Numbered from the stretch's first letter, positions 32,876 to 42,590 are shown. The stretch: 43,416 bases of DNA from Nostocoides jenkinsii Ben 74 (GCF_001046875.1 NZ_HF571038.1:1449943-1493358), one strand, 5' to 3'. Numbers and translations: made by a program. The notes: generated by a model from the letters alone, not told the origin.

Positions 32876-33859
32876 TCAGGGGCGGGCGCCGTTGTCGTAT
32901 CCGATGGCGGCCAGGATCCGGGCGAGATCCTCCGCACCAGCGAACTCAATGGTGACCTTGCCCTTGGTCTTGCCCAGCTGGATGCTGGCTCGGGTGTCGA
33001 GGAAGTCCGAGAGCCGGCCTGCGAGGTCGTCTAGTTCCGGGTGTGGCACCACGGTGCGGGGTCCTCGTGACCGCGGGGCCGAGTCGTCCCCGAGGGTGAC
33101 AATCTCCTCGACCGTCCGCACGGACAGGCCCTCGGCCACGATCCGCTGGGCCAGGCGCTCCATTGCCGCCCCGTCCGGCAGGGCGAGCAGCGCCCGTGCG
33201 TGGCCGGCTGACAGGACGCCAGCTGCCACCCGACGAGCCACCAGCGGCGGCAGCCTTAGAAGGCGAAGGGTGTTGCTGATCTGAGGGCGAGAGCGGCCGA
33301 TTCTGCTCGCCAACTCCTCCTGCGTGCAGTGGAAGTCATCCAACAGCTGTTGATATGCCGCGGCCTCCTCCAGCGGGTTCAGCTGGCTCCGATGCAGGTT
33401 CTCCAGCAGGGCATCCCGCAGGAGGTCCTCATCCTCGGTCTCCCGAACGATGGCCGGTATGGTGCGCAGCCCCGCGGCGCGGGCCGCGCGCAGCCGCCGC
33501 TCACCCATGACCAGCTCAAAGCCTGCGCCCGCCCGGCGCACGACGATCGGTTGCAGGACACCGATCTCCCGGATGCTGGAGCTCAGCTCCGCCAGTTCGT
33601 CCTCATCGAAGACCGTGCGTGGCTGGCGCGGATTCGGGGAGATGGCGTCAACGTCGAGCTCGGCGAAGCTGGCCACGATCGGGTCGGCGAAGCCTTCCGG
33701 CTCATGAGCCAAGCTTGCTGGCCCGGATTCAGATCCGTCGGGGACAGGCGCTGACTCGCGCATCGGGCCTGCCGCCGCGGACTTCGCCAACGACTCGGAG
33801 CTGGCGGCCGGCAGTAGCGCACCCAATCCCCGACCGAGGCCCCTCTTCTTGTCACTCAT
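32876..33859 (-). CDS. parB: Chromosome-partitioning protein ParB
   Basis: A 327-residue CTPase clamp that loads at parS and spreads on origin DNA. The N-terminus [14 protein letters not shown] is the ParA-stimulating peptide. NPRQPR lies near 76-81, the CTP-binding GERRLRA near 119-125, and a helix-turn-helix ([20 protein letters not shown]) near 188-207. The C-terminal region would dimerise. The ATG overlaps the parA stop (ATGA), so the pair is co-translated. Confidence 0.96.
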   Translation of the reverse strand: MSDKKRGLGRGLGALLPAASSESLAKSAAAGPMRESAPVPDGSESGPASLAHEPEGFADPIVASFAELDVDAISPNPRQPRTVFDEDELAELSSSIREIGVLQPIVVRRAGAGFELVMGERRLRAARAAGLRTIPAIVRETEDEDLLRDALLENLHRSQLNPLEEAAAYQQLLDDFHCTQEELASRIGRSRPQISNTLRLLRLPPLVARRVAAGVLSAGHARALLALPDGAAMERLAQRIVAEGLSVRTVEEIVTLGDDSAPRSRGPRTVVPHPELDDLAGRLSDFLDTRASIQLGKTKGKVTIEFAGAEDLARILAAIGYDNGARP

Positions 33860-34863
33860 GCGCGCTCGCCTTCCTGCGACTTTGCTGCGGCCCGCTGAGC
33901 CAGTTCTCGGGCCGCCTCCCGATAGGAATGTGCGCCAACGCCATTCGGCTCGTAGGTGACGACGGACTGCCCATACGACGGGGCTTCGGAGATGCGCACG
34001 GTCCGTGGAATGGTCGCCCGGAGGACGGCGGCGGGGAAGTGCGTCCGCACTTCCTCGGCGACTTGAGCGGCCAGGCGGGTGCGCCCGTCATACATCGTCA
34101 GCAGGATGGCACCCAAGCCCAGGCTGGGGTTGAGGCTCTCTTGGACGAGGCCGACCGTGCGAATCAATTGGGTCAACCCCTCGAGTGCGTAGTACTCGCA
34201 CTGGATCGGGATGACCACCTGATCGGCCGCGACCAGGGCGTTGAGCGTCAGCAGGCCCAGGCTGGGCGGGCAATCAATCAGCACGTAGTCGGGGGCACCG
34301 ATGCGGTTGCGGGCCAGCTGCTGCCGCAGTCGATCGAGGGCCTCTCGGAGCCGAAACTCGCGCCGCTCGATCGCCACCAGCTCGATCTCGGCACCAGCCA
34401 GGTCGATCGTCGCCGGGGCTACCCACAGGTCGGGCACGTCCGGGCATGGGCGAACGGTCCGCAGAAGCGGGCGGTCGGCGACCAGGACGTCATACACGCC
34501 CATCATCGCGTCCGCGTGCCGGTCGATGCCGAGGGCCGTGCTGGCATTGCCCTGCGGGTCCATGTCGATGAGGAGGACGGTGAGGCCACCTTCGGCTAGT
34601 GCGGCCGCGAGATTGACCGCACTGCTGGTCTTGCCTACTCCGCCCTTTTGGTTCGACACCGCCAGAACTCGCGGGCGCGCTGGCTTAGGCAGCGGCGTGA
34701 TCACCGGCGTTTCACGTGAAACCTCGCCACCAAAGCGCAGCAGTTCCTCGGAGTATGCGGTGGGCCGCACGTCACCAGATGATGCACTCTCATCGTCAAG
34801 AACAGCGATAGGGGGACCGGCGGTGGGGTCGAAATCGGGCACGGTTGGGCGTTTTCCCTTCAC
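33856..34863 (-). CDS. parA: Chromosome-partitioning ATPase ParA
   Basis: A 335-residue deviant Walker ATPase that segregates origins together with ParB. The Walker box [12 protein letters not shown] is near residues 73-84, DMDPQGN follows, and DCPPSLGLL is the third motif. About 65 residues precede the ATPase core, a normal actinobacterial extension; part of it is written by a parS site. The GTG at 34863 has only a distant AAGGA, so a start further inside is possible. Confidence 0.93.
   Translation of the reverse strand: MKGKRPTVPDFDPTAGPPIAVLDDESASSGDVRPTAYSEELLRFGGEVSRETPVITPLPKPARPRVLAVSNQKGGVGKTSSAVNLAAALAEGGLTVLLIDMDPQGNASTALGIDRHADAMMGVYDVLVADRPLLRTVRPCPDVPDLWVAPATIDLAGAEIELVAIERREFRLREALDRLRQQLARNRIGAPDYVLIDCPPSLGLLTLNALVAADQVVIPIQCEYYALEGLTQLIRTVGLVQESLNPSLGLGAILLTMYDGRTRLAAQVAEEVRTHFPAAVLRATIPRTVRISEAPSYGQSVVTYEPNGVGAHSYREAARELAQRAAAKSQEGERA
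34709..34722. promoter_or_regulatory. parS site inside parA
   Basis: GTTTCACGTGAAAC is a perfect 14-bp palindrome, matching the bacterial parS consensus except for the outermost pair. Within parA it encodes Val-Ser-Arg-Glu-Thr. Confidence 0.9.
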
Positions 34864-34898
34864 TGCTGACTTCGGTCCTTCATCACGTCGTCGAGCGA

Positions 34899-34914
34899 TG
34901 TTTCACGTGAAACA
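34899..34914. promoter_or_regulatory. parS site between parA and rsmG
   Basis: TGTTTCACGTGAAACA is a full 16-bp match to the parS consensus, in the 64-bp gap before parA. It is the main candidate loading site for ParB and may also affect parAB transcription. Confidence 0.95.
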
Positions 34915-34927
34915 GCGCAAGACCACT

Positions 34928-35584
34928 CTAACGGCGACCCCAACGTCGAAGGATGATCACCGTGGTTGGGTCGGGCAGCGCGTCACCTACGGTGGTCACG
35001 CGCGCATCCACGAGGTGCCACTTCTTAAGCAGGGCTCGCGCCTCCACAAGTTCATCACCGGCGCTGGCCCCCTTCATCGCCACGATGTCACCGCCAACTT
35101 CCGTCAACGGGGCACACCAACCCAACAGTTTGGGAAGGCGGGCAACGGCGCGGGCGGTGACATAGCGGCCGCTTAGTGAACCGCGAAAGTCCTCGGCGCG
35201 ACCTCGGTGCACCTCGACATTCGTCAATCCGAGCGACTCGACCGTCGTGCTCAGCCACGCCGTGCGGCGGGCCATCGGCTCGACGAGATGCAGCTGCAAG
35301 TCCGGGCGGGCGATCGCCAACGCGAGCCCCGGCAGTCCGGCCCCGGAGCCCACGTCGACCACCCGAGCATCGCGCTCGGGCATGGCCTCACCAATGACCG
35401 CACAGTTGAGCACGTGTCGATCCCACAGTCGCGGCACCTCGCGAGGCCCGATCAGGCCGTGGCTCACGCCCGTGTCCGCCAGAATCGCGACGAAGGCAGC
35501 GGCCACCTCCAGTCGATCACCGAAGACGCGCGACGCTACGTCCGGCGCTGCGGGAATGTCGTTAGGCGGGGAGGACAACGACAT
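34928..35584 (-). CDS. rsmG: 16S rRNA (guanine(527)-N7)-methyltransferase
   Basis: A 218-residue class I methyltransferase that modifies G527 of 16S rRNA; its loss gives low-level streptomycin resistance. The SAM motif VVDVGSGAGLPGLALAIARP is near 75-94, preceded by the LWDRHVLNC segment typical of RsmG/GidB. The start ATG lies 23 nt inside the jag frame, so the two genes overlap. No strong ribosome site is seen, and translation probably depends on jag. Confidence 0.94.
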   Translation of the reverse strand: MSLSSPPNDIPAAPDVASRVFGDRLEVAAAFVAILADTGVSHGLIGPREVPRLWDRHVLNCAVIGEAMPERDARVVDVGSGAGLPGLALAIARPDLQLHLVEPMARRTAWLSTTVESLGLTNVEVHRGRAEDFRGSLSGRYVTARAVARLPKLLGWCAPLTEVGGDIVAMKGASAGDELVEARALLKKWHLVDARVTTVGDALPDPTTVIILRRWGRR

Positions 35585-36176
35585 AGCGGCGCGGCTCGAC
35601 CCCGCTCGACTCCGAGTTCAAGCCCGCGCCGAGCACCTCGTCGTGGACGACCTTGCGTTCGAATGCAGTCATGGGTTCGAGGTCGACCTTTTCGCCGGTC
35701 TCCTTGACCTCGGCGATGGCGTTGCGGGCGATGCCGACCAGCACATTGCGACGCTCCGCACGGAAGCCGGCGACGTCCAGCATCAACCGCGAGCGTTCGC
35801 CCGTCACGGACTGCACCGCAAGCCGGGTCAGCTCCTGGAGGGCGTCCAAGACCTTGCCGTCGGTGCCGACCAAGCGGCGCGGCACGCGGCCCTCTTCCGA
35901 GTCCACGATGGCGACCGCGGCCCGGTCGCCGTCGACGTCCAGGTCGATGTCGCCGTCGAGGTCGGTGATGTCGAGCAGCGTTTCGAGGAAGTCCGCGGCG
36001 ACCTCACCCTCGCGCTCCAACTGGGATCGGCGGTTCCCGCCAGAGGCGGAGCGGCCATCCTCCGCCGCGACCTCATCCCCAGCGGTCACCTCGGCCACCA
36101 CATCGGCCCCGGTCGACTCGACCGCCACCAACTCGGCCTCGGCCTGCTCCGGCGCGGTCTCAAACTGCTCAGACAT
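35562..36176 (-). CDS. jag: RNA-binding protein Jag/KhpB (KH and R3H domains)
   Basis: A 204-residue RNA-binding protein that, with its partner KhpA, affects cell elongation and wall growth. An acidic, disordered first third of about 70 residues replaces the Jag-N domain. A KH domain with GTDG (LVGTDGKVLDALQEL) lies at about 100-135, and an R3H domain at the end includes ERKVVH. The ATG at 36176 follows AAGGAG. It lies between yidC and rsmG, as usual in Actinobacteria. Confidence 0.92.
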   Translation of the reverse strand: MSEQFETAPEQAEAELVAVESTGADVVAEVTAGDEVAAEDGRSASGGNRRSQLEREGEVAADFLETLLDITDLDGDIDLDVDGDRAAVAIVDSEEGRVPRRLVGTDGKVLDALQELTRLAVQSVTGERSRLMLDVAGFRAERRNVLVGIARNAIAEVKETGEKVDLEPMTAFERKVVHDEVLGAGLNSESSGVEPRRYVVVLPA

Positions 36177-36251
36177 AACTGCGACTCCTTCGTCTGCCGA
36201 CGCGCCGGGCTCAGTCCGGAGCACGCCAGGTTACTGATAGTAGTAAATGGG

Positions 36252-37283
36252 TTAGGCGCCCGTGGGAGAGTCCGGTGAATCCTGCGGGCCGTCGGGGCGG
36301 GGCGAACCGCTCCCCGGCTTGCGACTGCCCTTGCCCTTGCGCTTGGGCTGCTGTCTCTGACCACCGGTCGGCTTCTGGTCACCGGTCGCGTCACTGATGA
36401 CCGTTCCGGCGACGGTGCTCGCCTCACCGGGGACATCGATGCCCTTGCGACGACGGCGCTCCTGCAGCGCCTTGTCGGCGGGCGAGCCCGGCGCGGGCAT
36501 ACGCCGGATCACGTAGAACTGCTGGCACATCGACCACACGTTGGTGACGAACCAATAGATGAGGACACCGATGGGGAAGTTGACGCCCGAGATCGCGAAG
36601 AACAGCGGCAGGATGTAGAGCATCACCTTCTGCTGCCGCGCGAACGGGTTGTCCAGCGCCGACGCCGGCATGTTCTTGGTCATCAACTGACGCTGCGTCG
36701 TGAAGGTCGTGACCGACATCAAGATGATGAGCACGACGGTGACGATCTTGGTGCTGGTCGTCTCGGCACCCATGAACTTGTCGGAGAGCTGCGCACCGAA
36801 AAGTTGTGCCTGCTCGGCCTGACTTGCCACGGCCTTCGTGATCGGGCCGATGGCGTCCTTGTCACCGTTGGCGATCGCCTGGAGCCCATTGAGGACCCGG
36901 AACAGACCGAAGAAGATCGGCGACTGGGCCAGGATCGGCAGACACGAAGAGAACGGGTTGGTCCCGGAGGTGCGATAGAGCTCCATCGTCTCCTGAGTCA
37001 TCTTCTGCCGTGACTCGGGATCGGTCTTGCCCTTGTACTTCGCCTGGATCTTCTGCAGCTCCGGGCTGATCATCTGCATCTTGCGCGAGGCATTGATCTG
37101 CTTGACGAAGAGCGGGATGAGCGCCGCTCGCATCACGATCACGAGACCGACGATGGACAGGCCCCACGTCCAGCCCGACGCCGCCGGCATACCGACCGCC
37201 GTGAACGCCTGATGGAAGCCGTACATGATCCACGCGACCACCCACTCAATGGGGTAGAGCACGCTGTTGAAGAAGTCGCCCAT
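36252..37283 (-). CDS. yidC: Membrane protein insertase YidC
   Basis: A 343-residue Oxa1-family insertase that helps place proteins in the cytoplasmic membrane. The actinobacterial layout is visible: helix near 10-30, then MRAALIPLFVKQI with the conserved groove arginine. The coiled SRKMQMISPELQKIQAKY hairpin comes next, and four further helices end near VIRRM. A 75-residue basic, low-complexity tail follows. AGGA precedes the ATG. It lies in the conserved run rpmH, rnpA, yidD, yidC, jag. Confidence 0.95.
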   Translation of the reverse strand: MGDFFNSVLYPIEWVVAWIMYGFHQAFTAVGMPAASGWTWGLSIVGLVIVMRAALIPLFVKQINASRKMQMISPELQKIQAKYKGKTDPESRQKMTQETMELYRTSGTNPFSSCLPILAQSPIFFGLFRVLNGLQAIANGDKDAIGPITKAVASQAEQAQLFGAQLSDKFMGAETTSTKIVTVVLIILMSVTTFTTQRQLMTKNMPASALDNPFARQQKVMLYILPLFFAISGVNFPIGVLIYWFVTNVWSMCQQFYVIRRMPAPGSPADKALQERRRRKGIDVPGEASTVAGTVISDATGDQKPTGGQRQQPKRKGKGSRKPGSGSPRPDGPQDSPDSPTGA

Positions 37284-37309
37284 GCTGTCCTAACTGATGG
37301 CGGCGAGCG

Positions 37310-37573
37310 TCAGTTCGCCGGAGTCGAGATCGAGGTCGTATGGCGCTCGGGCACGTGATCCACCCCGCCCGGCGCCCACGGGTGGCACCGAGAGATCCGC
37401 CGGATGGCGAGCCAGCTGCCGCGCAGGACACCGAAGCGGCGCAGGGCGGTCACGGCATACGCCGAGCAGGAGGGGTAATAGCGGCACGAAGGCGGGGTCA
37501 AGGGAGAGATGAGCAGCTGGTAACCGCGAATAAGCCACACGAGCGGCTGTGCGAGCACCTGCGCCGGTGTCAT
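37310..37573 (-). CDS. yidD: Membrane protein insertion efficiency factor YidD
   Basis: An 87-residue protein with the family hallmark [11 protein letters not shown] and [11 protein letters not shown]. It attaches to the inner face of the membrane and assists YidC. The ATG overlaps the rnpA stop (ATGA), and it ends 26 bp before yidC. Confidence 0.93.
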   Translation of the reverse strand: MTPAQVLAQPLVWLIRGYQLLISPLTPPSCRYYPSCSAYAVTALRRFGVLRGSWLAIRRISRCHPWAPGGVDHVPERHTTSISTPAN

Positions 37574-37923
37574 GCGGGTCGTCCGAGGGTCACGAGCGCG
37601 CGGTCCAGAGCGGCACCCAGATCCGCGGTGGTGGCACCGCCGGCGGCCGCATTCGCCCGAATCACCAGGTCGGTGCCCGGCGTGACGCCCGCGAGCCGCG
37701 CCGCGCAGAGGTGGCGCAGGCGCCGCTTGGTCCGGTTGCGGACCACCGCATTGCCGACGGCCTTGGACACCACGAAGCCCACCCGGGGCGGTCCGTCGGA
37801 CCGCTCGGGCGGGCGAAAGGCGTGCACCACGAGCAGCGGGGTGCCGATGCGGCGGCCTCCCCGCGTGCGCAGGACGGCCGTGAACTCGGCGGGGGTCCGC
37901 AACCGGTGCTGTGCCGGCAGCAC
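37570..37923 (-). CDS. rnpA: Ribonuclease P protein component
   Basis: A 117-residue basic protein that assists the RNase P RNA in removing tRNA 5' leaders. The RNR motif region [13 protein letters not shown] is near 60-72 and [13 protein letters not shown] precedes it. The GTG at 37923 is 12 bp after the rpmH stop. Confidence 0.94.
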   Translation of the reverse strand: MLPAQHRLRTPAEFTAVLRTRGGRRIGTPLLVVHAFRPPERSDGPPRVGFVVSKAVGNAVVRNRTKRRLRHLCAARLAGVTPGTDLVIRANAAAGGATTADLGAALDRALVTLGRPA

Positions 37924-37935
37924 AGCCCTAGCGGA

Positions 37936-38073
37936 TCAGGCGGAGAGCTCGGCGCGGCCCTTGCGGCGGCGCGCGGCCAGGATGGCGCGACCCGCGCGGG
38001 TGCTCATGCGGTGCCGGAAGCCGTGCGTCTTGGCGCGGCGACGGTTGTTGGGCTGAAAGGTGCGCTTGCTCAC
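37936..38073 (-). CDS. rpmH: 50S ribosomal protein L34
   Basis: A 45-residue ribosomal protein with the standard [19 protein letters not shown] beginning and [15 protein letters not shown] end. A GTG start at 38073 has GGAAGAG upstream. The frame is open to 38262, but that extra part is not L34 and is not needed. It is divergent from dnaA. Confidence 0.96.
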   Translation of the reverse strand: MSKRTFQPNNRRRAKTHGFRHRMSTRAGRAILAARRRKGRAELSA

Positions 38074-38272
38074 GAGAACTCTTCCGTGTGTGTCGAGGTC
38101 GTCGGGGCGGACGGCCACGACCAGGCGGGTGCGGACGGGACTGTCGGCCGCAATCGGAAACCTGCGGCGTCCGGCAACCCAGTGCCACAGGCATGCGAAA
38201 ACGGCCGAAAGGCCGAAGAACAACGGTACGGCAGGCGCGCGGGCAGGGTCAAACTCGTCCATACCGGAGTGG

Positions 38273-38303
38273 CAACCCGGCAGTATGGCGGTGCGCCGGG
38301 TTG
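38273..38303. repeat. Perfect 9-bp inverted repeat in the rpmH-dnaA spacer
   Basis: CAACCCGGC and GCCGGGTTG pair around a 13-nt centre. A second overlapping dyad, CCATAC/GTATGG (38259-38264, 38283-38288), cannot form at the same time. The element could be an operator or a leader structure. Confidence 0.6.
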
Positions 38304-38392
38304 ATGCGTGGACGCCACGCCGAAGGGCACGCCGGTGAAGGGCTCATCATCCGTCGCGACGGGGTAAGTTACCCCCAGCGCACCGGTTGTAC

Positions 38393-38425
38393 TTGCCCAC
38401 AGCCTGTGGACCACTTTGTGGACAA
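38393..38425. promoter_or_regulatory. DnaA boxes upstream of dnaA
   Basis: The cluster holds TTGCCCACA (38393-38401, one mismatch), TGTGGACCA (38405-38413, one mismatch on the reverse) and TGTGGACAA (38417-38425, exact reverse of TTGTCCACA). The spacing of 12 nt and the location 46-78 nt before the dnaA start suggest autoregulation by DnaA. Confidence 0.8.
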
Positions 38426-38470
38426 CTCGCACTGACTCGATTCGCAGTGCGTGGCGGAAGGACGTGAAGG

Positions 38471-39937
38471 GTGACCGACGGCGCACGAGAGCGGGCCCGG
38501 ATCTGGAGCGAAGTCCTGACCCGACTGGAGTCCGACGGCGTCTCCGCGCAGCAACGGGCCTTCCTGACCGGAAGTGAGCTCAAGGGCTTGCTCGACGACA
38601 CTGCGCTCATCGCGGTCCCGACCGACTACGCCAAGACCATGCTGGAGACCCGCATCCGGGTCCCCGTCGAGCAAGCCCTCGCCCACGCCCTGGAGCAGCC
38701 CACCAAGGTGGCGGTGACGGTCGACCCGAGCCTCGACGTGGAGGAGGAGCCGGCCTCCGAGCCGATCGCCCCCGAGCCACGCACCGGACCGGTGACCTTG
38801 TTCGACGCGCTCGACGACGAACCAGCGCCCCGCAACGCGGCCTCGCCGCGGCATACGCAACAGCCGGAGAAGGTCGAGCTCACCCGCCTCAACCCGAAGT
38901 ACCTCTTCGACACCTTCGTCATCGGCGCCAGCAATCGGTTCGCCCACGCGGCGGCCGTCGCGGTCGCCGAGGCGCCGGCGAAGGCCTACAACCCGCTCTT
39001 CATCTATGGTGAGTCCGGGCTGGGCAAGACGCACCTATTGCACGCGATCGGCCACTACGCCCGAAGCCTGTATCCGCACGTGAAGGTGCGTTATGTGAAC
39101 TCTGAGGAGTTCACCAATGACTTCATCAACTCGATCCGGGACGACCGCGCGGCCAACTTCCAGAGCCGCTACCGCGAAGTCGACGTCCTGCTCATCGACG
39201 ACATCCAGTTCTTGTCGGGCAAGGTGCAGACGCAAGAGGAGTTTTTCCACACCTTCAACACGCTGCACAACGCCAACAAGCAGGTGGTCATCACCAGCGA
39301 CGTCCACCCCAAGCAGCTCAGCGGGTTCGAACAGCGGATGGTGTCGCGGTTCGAGTGGGGACTGCTGACCGACGTGCAGCCTCCGGACCTCGAGACGCGG
39401 ATGGCGATTCTCGGCAAGAAGGCCCTGCAAGAGCGGCTGACCGTGCCTGCGGACGTCACGGAGTACATCGCAAGCCGGATCTCGACGAATATCCGCGAAC
39501 TTGAGGGTGCCCTGATCCGGGTGACGGCCTTCGCCAGCCTGAACCGTCAGCCGGTAGACCTCCCGCTGACGCAGATCGTCCTGCGCGATTTGATGCCCGT
39601 GGAGAGTGCCAACCAGACGAGTGCGGCGACGATCATCGCCCAGACGGCGGCCTACTTCGGGCTGACCATCGAAGATCTCCAAGGCGCCTCCCGCTCACGC
39701 GTGCTGGTGACGGCGCGGCAGATCGCGATGTACCTCTGCCGGGAACTCACCGACCTCTCCTTGCCCAAGATCGGTCAGCAGTTCGGCGGCCGTGATCACA
39801 CGACGGTCATGCACGCGGACAAGAAGATCCGTCAGCTCATGGCCGAGCGGCGCGCGATCTACAACCAAGTCACCGAGCTCACCAACCGGATCAAGCAGCA
39901 AGGCTCCGCGCGCGGCGCGGCACCGGTCGTCGACTGA
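38471..39937 (+). CDS. dnaA: Chromosomal replication initiator DnaA
   Basis: A 488-residue AAA+ initiator that binds DnaA boxes and opens oriC. Domain I spans about 1-90, then a linker of about 60 acidic residues. The Walker [10 protein letters not shown] is near 180, Walker [10 protein letters not shown] is near 238-246, and the domain IV DNA-binding signature [11 protein letters not shown] is near 436. The GTG at 38471 has GGAAGG upstream. All catalytic residues look intact. Confidence 0.97.
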   Translation: MTDGARERARIWSEVLTRLESDGVSAQQRAFLTGSELKGLLDDTALIAVPTDYAKTMLETRIRVPVEQALAHALEQPTKVAVTVDPSLDVEEEPASEPIAPEPRTGPVTLFDALDDEPAPRNAASPRHTQQPEKVELTRLNPKYLFDTFVIGASNRFAHAAAVAVAEAPAKAYNPLFIYGESGLGKTHLLHAIGHYARSLYPHVKVRYVNSEEFTNDFINSIRDDRAANFQSRYREVDVLLIDDIQFLSGKVQTQEEFFHTFNTLHNANKQVVITSDVHPKQLSGFEQRMVSRFEWGLLTDVQPPDLETRMAILGKKALQERLTVPADVTEYIASRISTNIRELEGALIRVTAFASLNRQPVDLPLTQIVLRDLMPVESANQTSAATIIAQTAAYFGLTIEDLQGASRSRVLVTARQIAMYLCRELTDLSLPKIGQQFGGRDHTTVMHADKKIRQLMAERRAIYNQVTELTNRIKQQGSARGAAPVVD

Positions 39938-40474
39938 GCACGGTCGGGCGCGCCCTCAACCTGGGTTCATCCCCAGGTCTATCCACTGACGGTGCATAAG
40001 GCGTTACCGTTCCTTCACCTACCGACAGGTCACCGGACCGCCGCTATCCACAGTCTGGGGAAAACCCTGGGGAAATGCCGTTTTCCCGGCCTCGAGGGGT
40101 CCGATTCCTGTGGCAAGAGACGTGGAGAAGCGGTGGATCGGCATACGTGCGCTGTCCACAGGAACACCTTTTCGTGTGTATGCCGCGCCGCTCTCCCCAA
40201 GGGCACGTCACTGTCCTCGCTCCGCCCACAGGCGTTGTCCACGGGCAGAGGAGGCGCTGACCTCGGCAGAGACGGGTTTTCCCCAGCATCCCCAGGCGCT
40301 ATGACGATGATGAATCCTCCCAACTTGATTGATGCGCCCCGACAAGGACTGGGGACAACTGTCCGAAGGGATCAGCGGCGGGTTAGTCTCGGCATCCCGG
40401 TTCGCCGATGACGGCGGCCATGTCATCGTGTAGGTCGCCGCGCCGCTGCGATCGCCCGGCCTAAGGTGGTCCTT
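39938..40474. other. Origin of replication (oriC)
   Basis: A 537-bp gene-free stretch between dnaA and dnaN, the normal actinobacterial origin. DnaA-box-like sites include CTATCCACT (39979-39987), CTATCCACA (40044-40052), CTGTCCACA (40152-40160), TTGTCCACG (40235-40243) and, reversed, TTGTCCCCA (40350-40358). The most AT-rich part lies at about 40300-40335 and could be the unwinding element. GGCATAC (40140-40146) and GTATGCC (40178-40184) flank the CTGTCCACA box in inverted orientation. Small open frames here are not convincing genes. Confidence 0.9.
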
Positions 40475-41611
40475 GTGAAGTTCCGAGTCGAGCGTGATGT
40501 CCTCGCCGAAGCCGTGACCTGGGTTGCGCGCGGCCTACCGGTGCGTCCGGCCGTCCCGGTGCTGGCCGGTGTGTTGGTCGAGGCCGGCGCCGACGGGACG
40601 CTGACGCTGTCGGCCTTCGACTACGAGGTGTCGGCACGCGTCACCGTCGCCGCCGAGGTCAGCGAGGCCGGTACGGCGCTGGTGCTCGGTCGCCTGTTGT
40701 CCGACATCTCGCGGTCCCTGCCGGCCGACAAGCCGGTCGACGTCGCGACGGACGGCAACAAGGTCTCGGTGACCTGTGGTTCGTCCCGGTTCGCCCTGCT
40801 GCAGATGCCGGCAGCCGACTACCCGACCCTGCCGACGCAGCCCACCGCGAGCGGCACGATCGACGGTTCGACCTTCGCTCAGGCGGTCGCGCAGGTGGCC
40901 ATTGCCGCCGATCGCGGGGACACGCTGCCGATCCTGACGGGGGTGCGGGTCGAAATCGAGGGGGAGAAGGTCACCTTCCTCGCCACCGACCGCTACCGGT
41001 TGGCGATGCGCGAGTTCACCTGGAACCCCAGCGACGGAGACGCCTCCCATGTCGCCCTCATCCCGGCGCGGACGCTGGCGGAGACGGCGCGAGCTTTGGG
41101 TCAGGGTGGCTCGGTGGCCGTGGCGCTCGGGCAGGCTGCCGGCGGCGACGGGCTTGTCGGCTTCGAGGCGGGGCAGCGGCACAGCACGTCGCGGCTGCTC
41201 GACGGTGAATACCCCAAGGTCTCCAAGATCTTCCCGACGACCTCCGAGACCGAGGCCGTCGTTAAGACCGCGGACCTGGTCGAGGCGGTCAAGCGCGTGG
41301 CGCTGGTGGCCGAGCGCAACACCCCGGTCCGCCTGCGGTTCAGTGACGGCCAGGTAGCGATCGAGGCCGGTGCGGGCGACGATGCGCAGGCCTCGGAGGC
41401 AGTGGAGGCCAGCGTCGACGGCCCCGAGATCGAGATCGCCTTCAACCCTGGCTTCCTTCTCGACGGGCTCGGCGCGCTGCACATGCCCTATGCGCGGTTG
41501 AGCTTCACTCAGGCGCTGAAGCCGGCGATGCTGACGGGACAGTCCGAAGTGGACGGGTCGCCGGAAGTGAGCTACCGCTACGTGCTGCAGCCGGTGCGCC
41601 TGACGTCCTAG
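40475..41611 (+). CDS. dnaN: DNA polymerase III beta subunit (sliding clamp)
   Basis: A 378-residue sliding clamp that tethers polymerase III and many repair proteins to DNA. Three repeated clamp domains of about 125 residues are visible (VKFRVERDVLAEAV, TLPILTGVRVEIEG, NTPVRLRF). The C-terminus PVRLTS is the standard end. The GTG at 40475 follows AAGGTGG; an upstream GTG at 40466 is less well placed. Confidence 0.97.
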   Translation: MKFRVERDVLAEAVTWVARGLPVRPAVPVLAGVLVEAGADGTLTLSAFDYEVSARVTVAAEVSEAGTALVLGRLLSDISRSLPADKPVDVATDGNKVSVTCGSSRFALLQMPAADYPTLPTQPTASGTIDGSTFAQAVAQVAIAADRGDTLPILTGVRVEIEGEKVTFLATDRYRLAMREFTWNPSDGDASHVALIPARTLAETARALGQGGSVAVALGQAAGGDGLVGFEAGQRHSTSRLLDGEYPKVSKIFPTTSETEAVVKTADLVEAVKRVALVAERNTPVRLRFSDGQVAIEAGAGDDAQASEAVEASVDGPEIEIAFNPGFLLDGLGALHMPYARLSFTQALKPAMLTGQSEVDGSPEVSYRYVLQPVRLTS

Positions 41612-41666
41612 AGTGAGCCGGGGCGTGCGCGACCGAGCGCACCAGCGGACACCTTCAGGAGGCGGC

Positions 41667-42590
41667 ATGAAGATCGGTTTGATCGGGCTGGGCAAAATGG
41701 GCGGCAACATGCGCGAGCGCATTCGCCGTGCCGGGCACGAGGTCGTCGGCTTCGACTTCAACCCCGACGTCACCGATGTCCCGACGCTTGAGGCCCTCGT
41801 GGAGTCCCTCGAGGCCCCTCGGCTGGTCTGGGTGATGGTCCCCCACGGTGCGCCGACGAGCTCGACGGTCGCCAAGCTCGGCGATCTGCTCTCCCCGGGC
41901 GACCTGGTGATCGACGGCGGCAACAGCCGGTTCACCGAGGACTTCGTCAACGACGAGTTGCTGGCCGGCAAGGGCATCGGCTACCTCGACTGCGGCGTCT
42001 CCGGCGGCATCTGGGGCTTGGAGAATGGCTATGGCCTGATGGTCGGCGGCCGGGACGAGCACGTCGAGTTGGCCATGCCGATCTTCGACGCGCTGCGGCC
42101 CGAAGGCCCGCGCGACGAGGGCTTCGTCCACGCCGGCGACATCGGCGCCGGGCACTACACCAAGATGGTCCACAACGGCATCGAATACGGGCTCATGGCC
42201 GCGTATGCCGAGGGCTACGAACTCCTCGAAGCCAAGGACATCGTCAAGAACGTCCCGGGCGCCTTCAAGGCCTGGTCGCGCGGCACCGTCGTGCGCTCTT
42301 GGCTGCTCGACCTGATGGTCAAGGCGTTGGAGGAGAACCCCACGCTGGAGGGTGTCTCCGACTACACGGCCGACTCGGGCGAGGGTCGGTGGACGGTCGA
42401 GGAGGCCATCGCCAATTCGGTGCCGATGCCGGTCATCTCGGCCTCGCTGTTCGCCCGATTCGCCTCGCGGCAGCAGGCTTCGCCGACGATGCAGGCCGTC
42501 GCGGCGTTGCGTGGACAGTTCGGCGGGCACCAGGTCATGACCGTGGCGGAGGGTGAGGCCCTGCGCAACGGTGACGGGGCGTCGCACTAG
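41667..42590 (+). CDS. gnd: 6-phosphogluconate dehydrogenase, decarboxylating
   Basis: A 307-residue short form of 6-phosphogluconate dehydrogenase, which oxidises 6-phosphogluconate to ribulose 5-phosphate. GLGKMGGNM is the nucleotide motif near 7-15, DGGNSRF and CGVSGGIWGLENG hold substrate contacts, and HYTKMVHNGIEYG supplies the catalytic lysine and histidine. Short enzymes of this class often prefer NAD. AGGAGG precedes the ATG. Placement between dnaN and recF is shared with Streptomyces. Confidence 0.95.
   Translation: MKIGLIGLGKMGGNMRERIRRAGHEVVGFDFNPDVTDVPTLEALVESLEAPRLVWVMVPHGAPTSSTVAKLGDLLSPGDLVIDGGNSRFTEDFVNDELLAGKGIGYLDCGVSGGIWGLENGYGLMVGGRDEHVELAMPIFDALRPEGPRDEGFVHAGDIGAGHYTKMVHNGIEYGLMAAYAEGYELLEAKDIVKNVPGAFKAWSRGTVVRSWLLDLMVKALEENPTLEGVSDYTADSGEGRWTVEEAIANSVPMPVISASLFARFASRQQASPTMQAVAALRGQFGGHQVMTVAEGEALRNGDGASH

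Larger units (their letters stand above)
38074..38470. other. rpmH-dnaA divergent spacer
   Basis: This 397-bp gap holds no gene I can support. It must contain the promoters of rpmH (minus) and dnaA (plus). A perfect 9-bp inverted repeat CAACCCGGC/GCCGGGTTG (38273-38281, 38295-38303) with a 13-nt loop lies in its middle. Three DnaA-box-like elements lie next to dnaA and are listed separately. Confidence 0.7.

Noticed and set aside
36233-36245. TAGTAGTAA run resembling a DnaA-trio
   Set aside because: It lies in the yidC-jag gap, far from the DnaA-box cluster, and no unwinding element adjoins it.
39992-40411. Small open frames inside oriC
   Set aside because: Located over DnaA boxes, no ribosome site, odd composition; the region is non-coding in other Actinobacteria.
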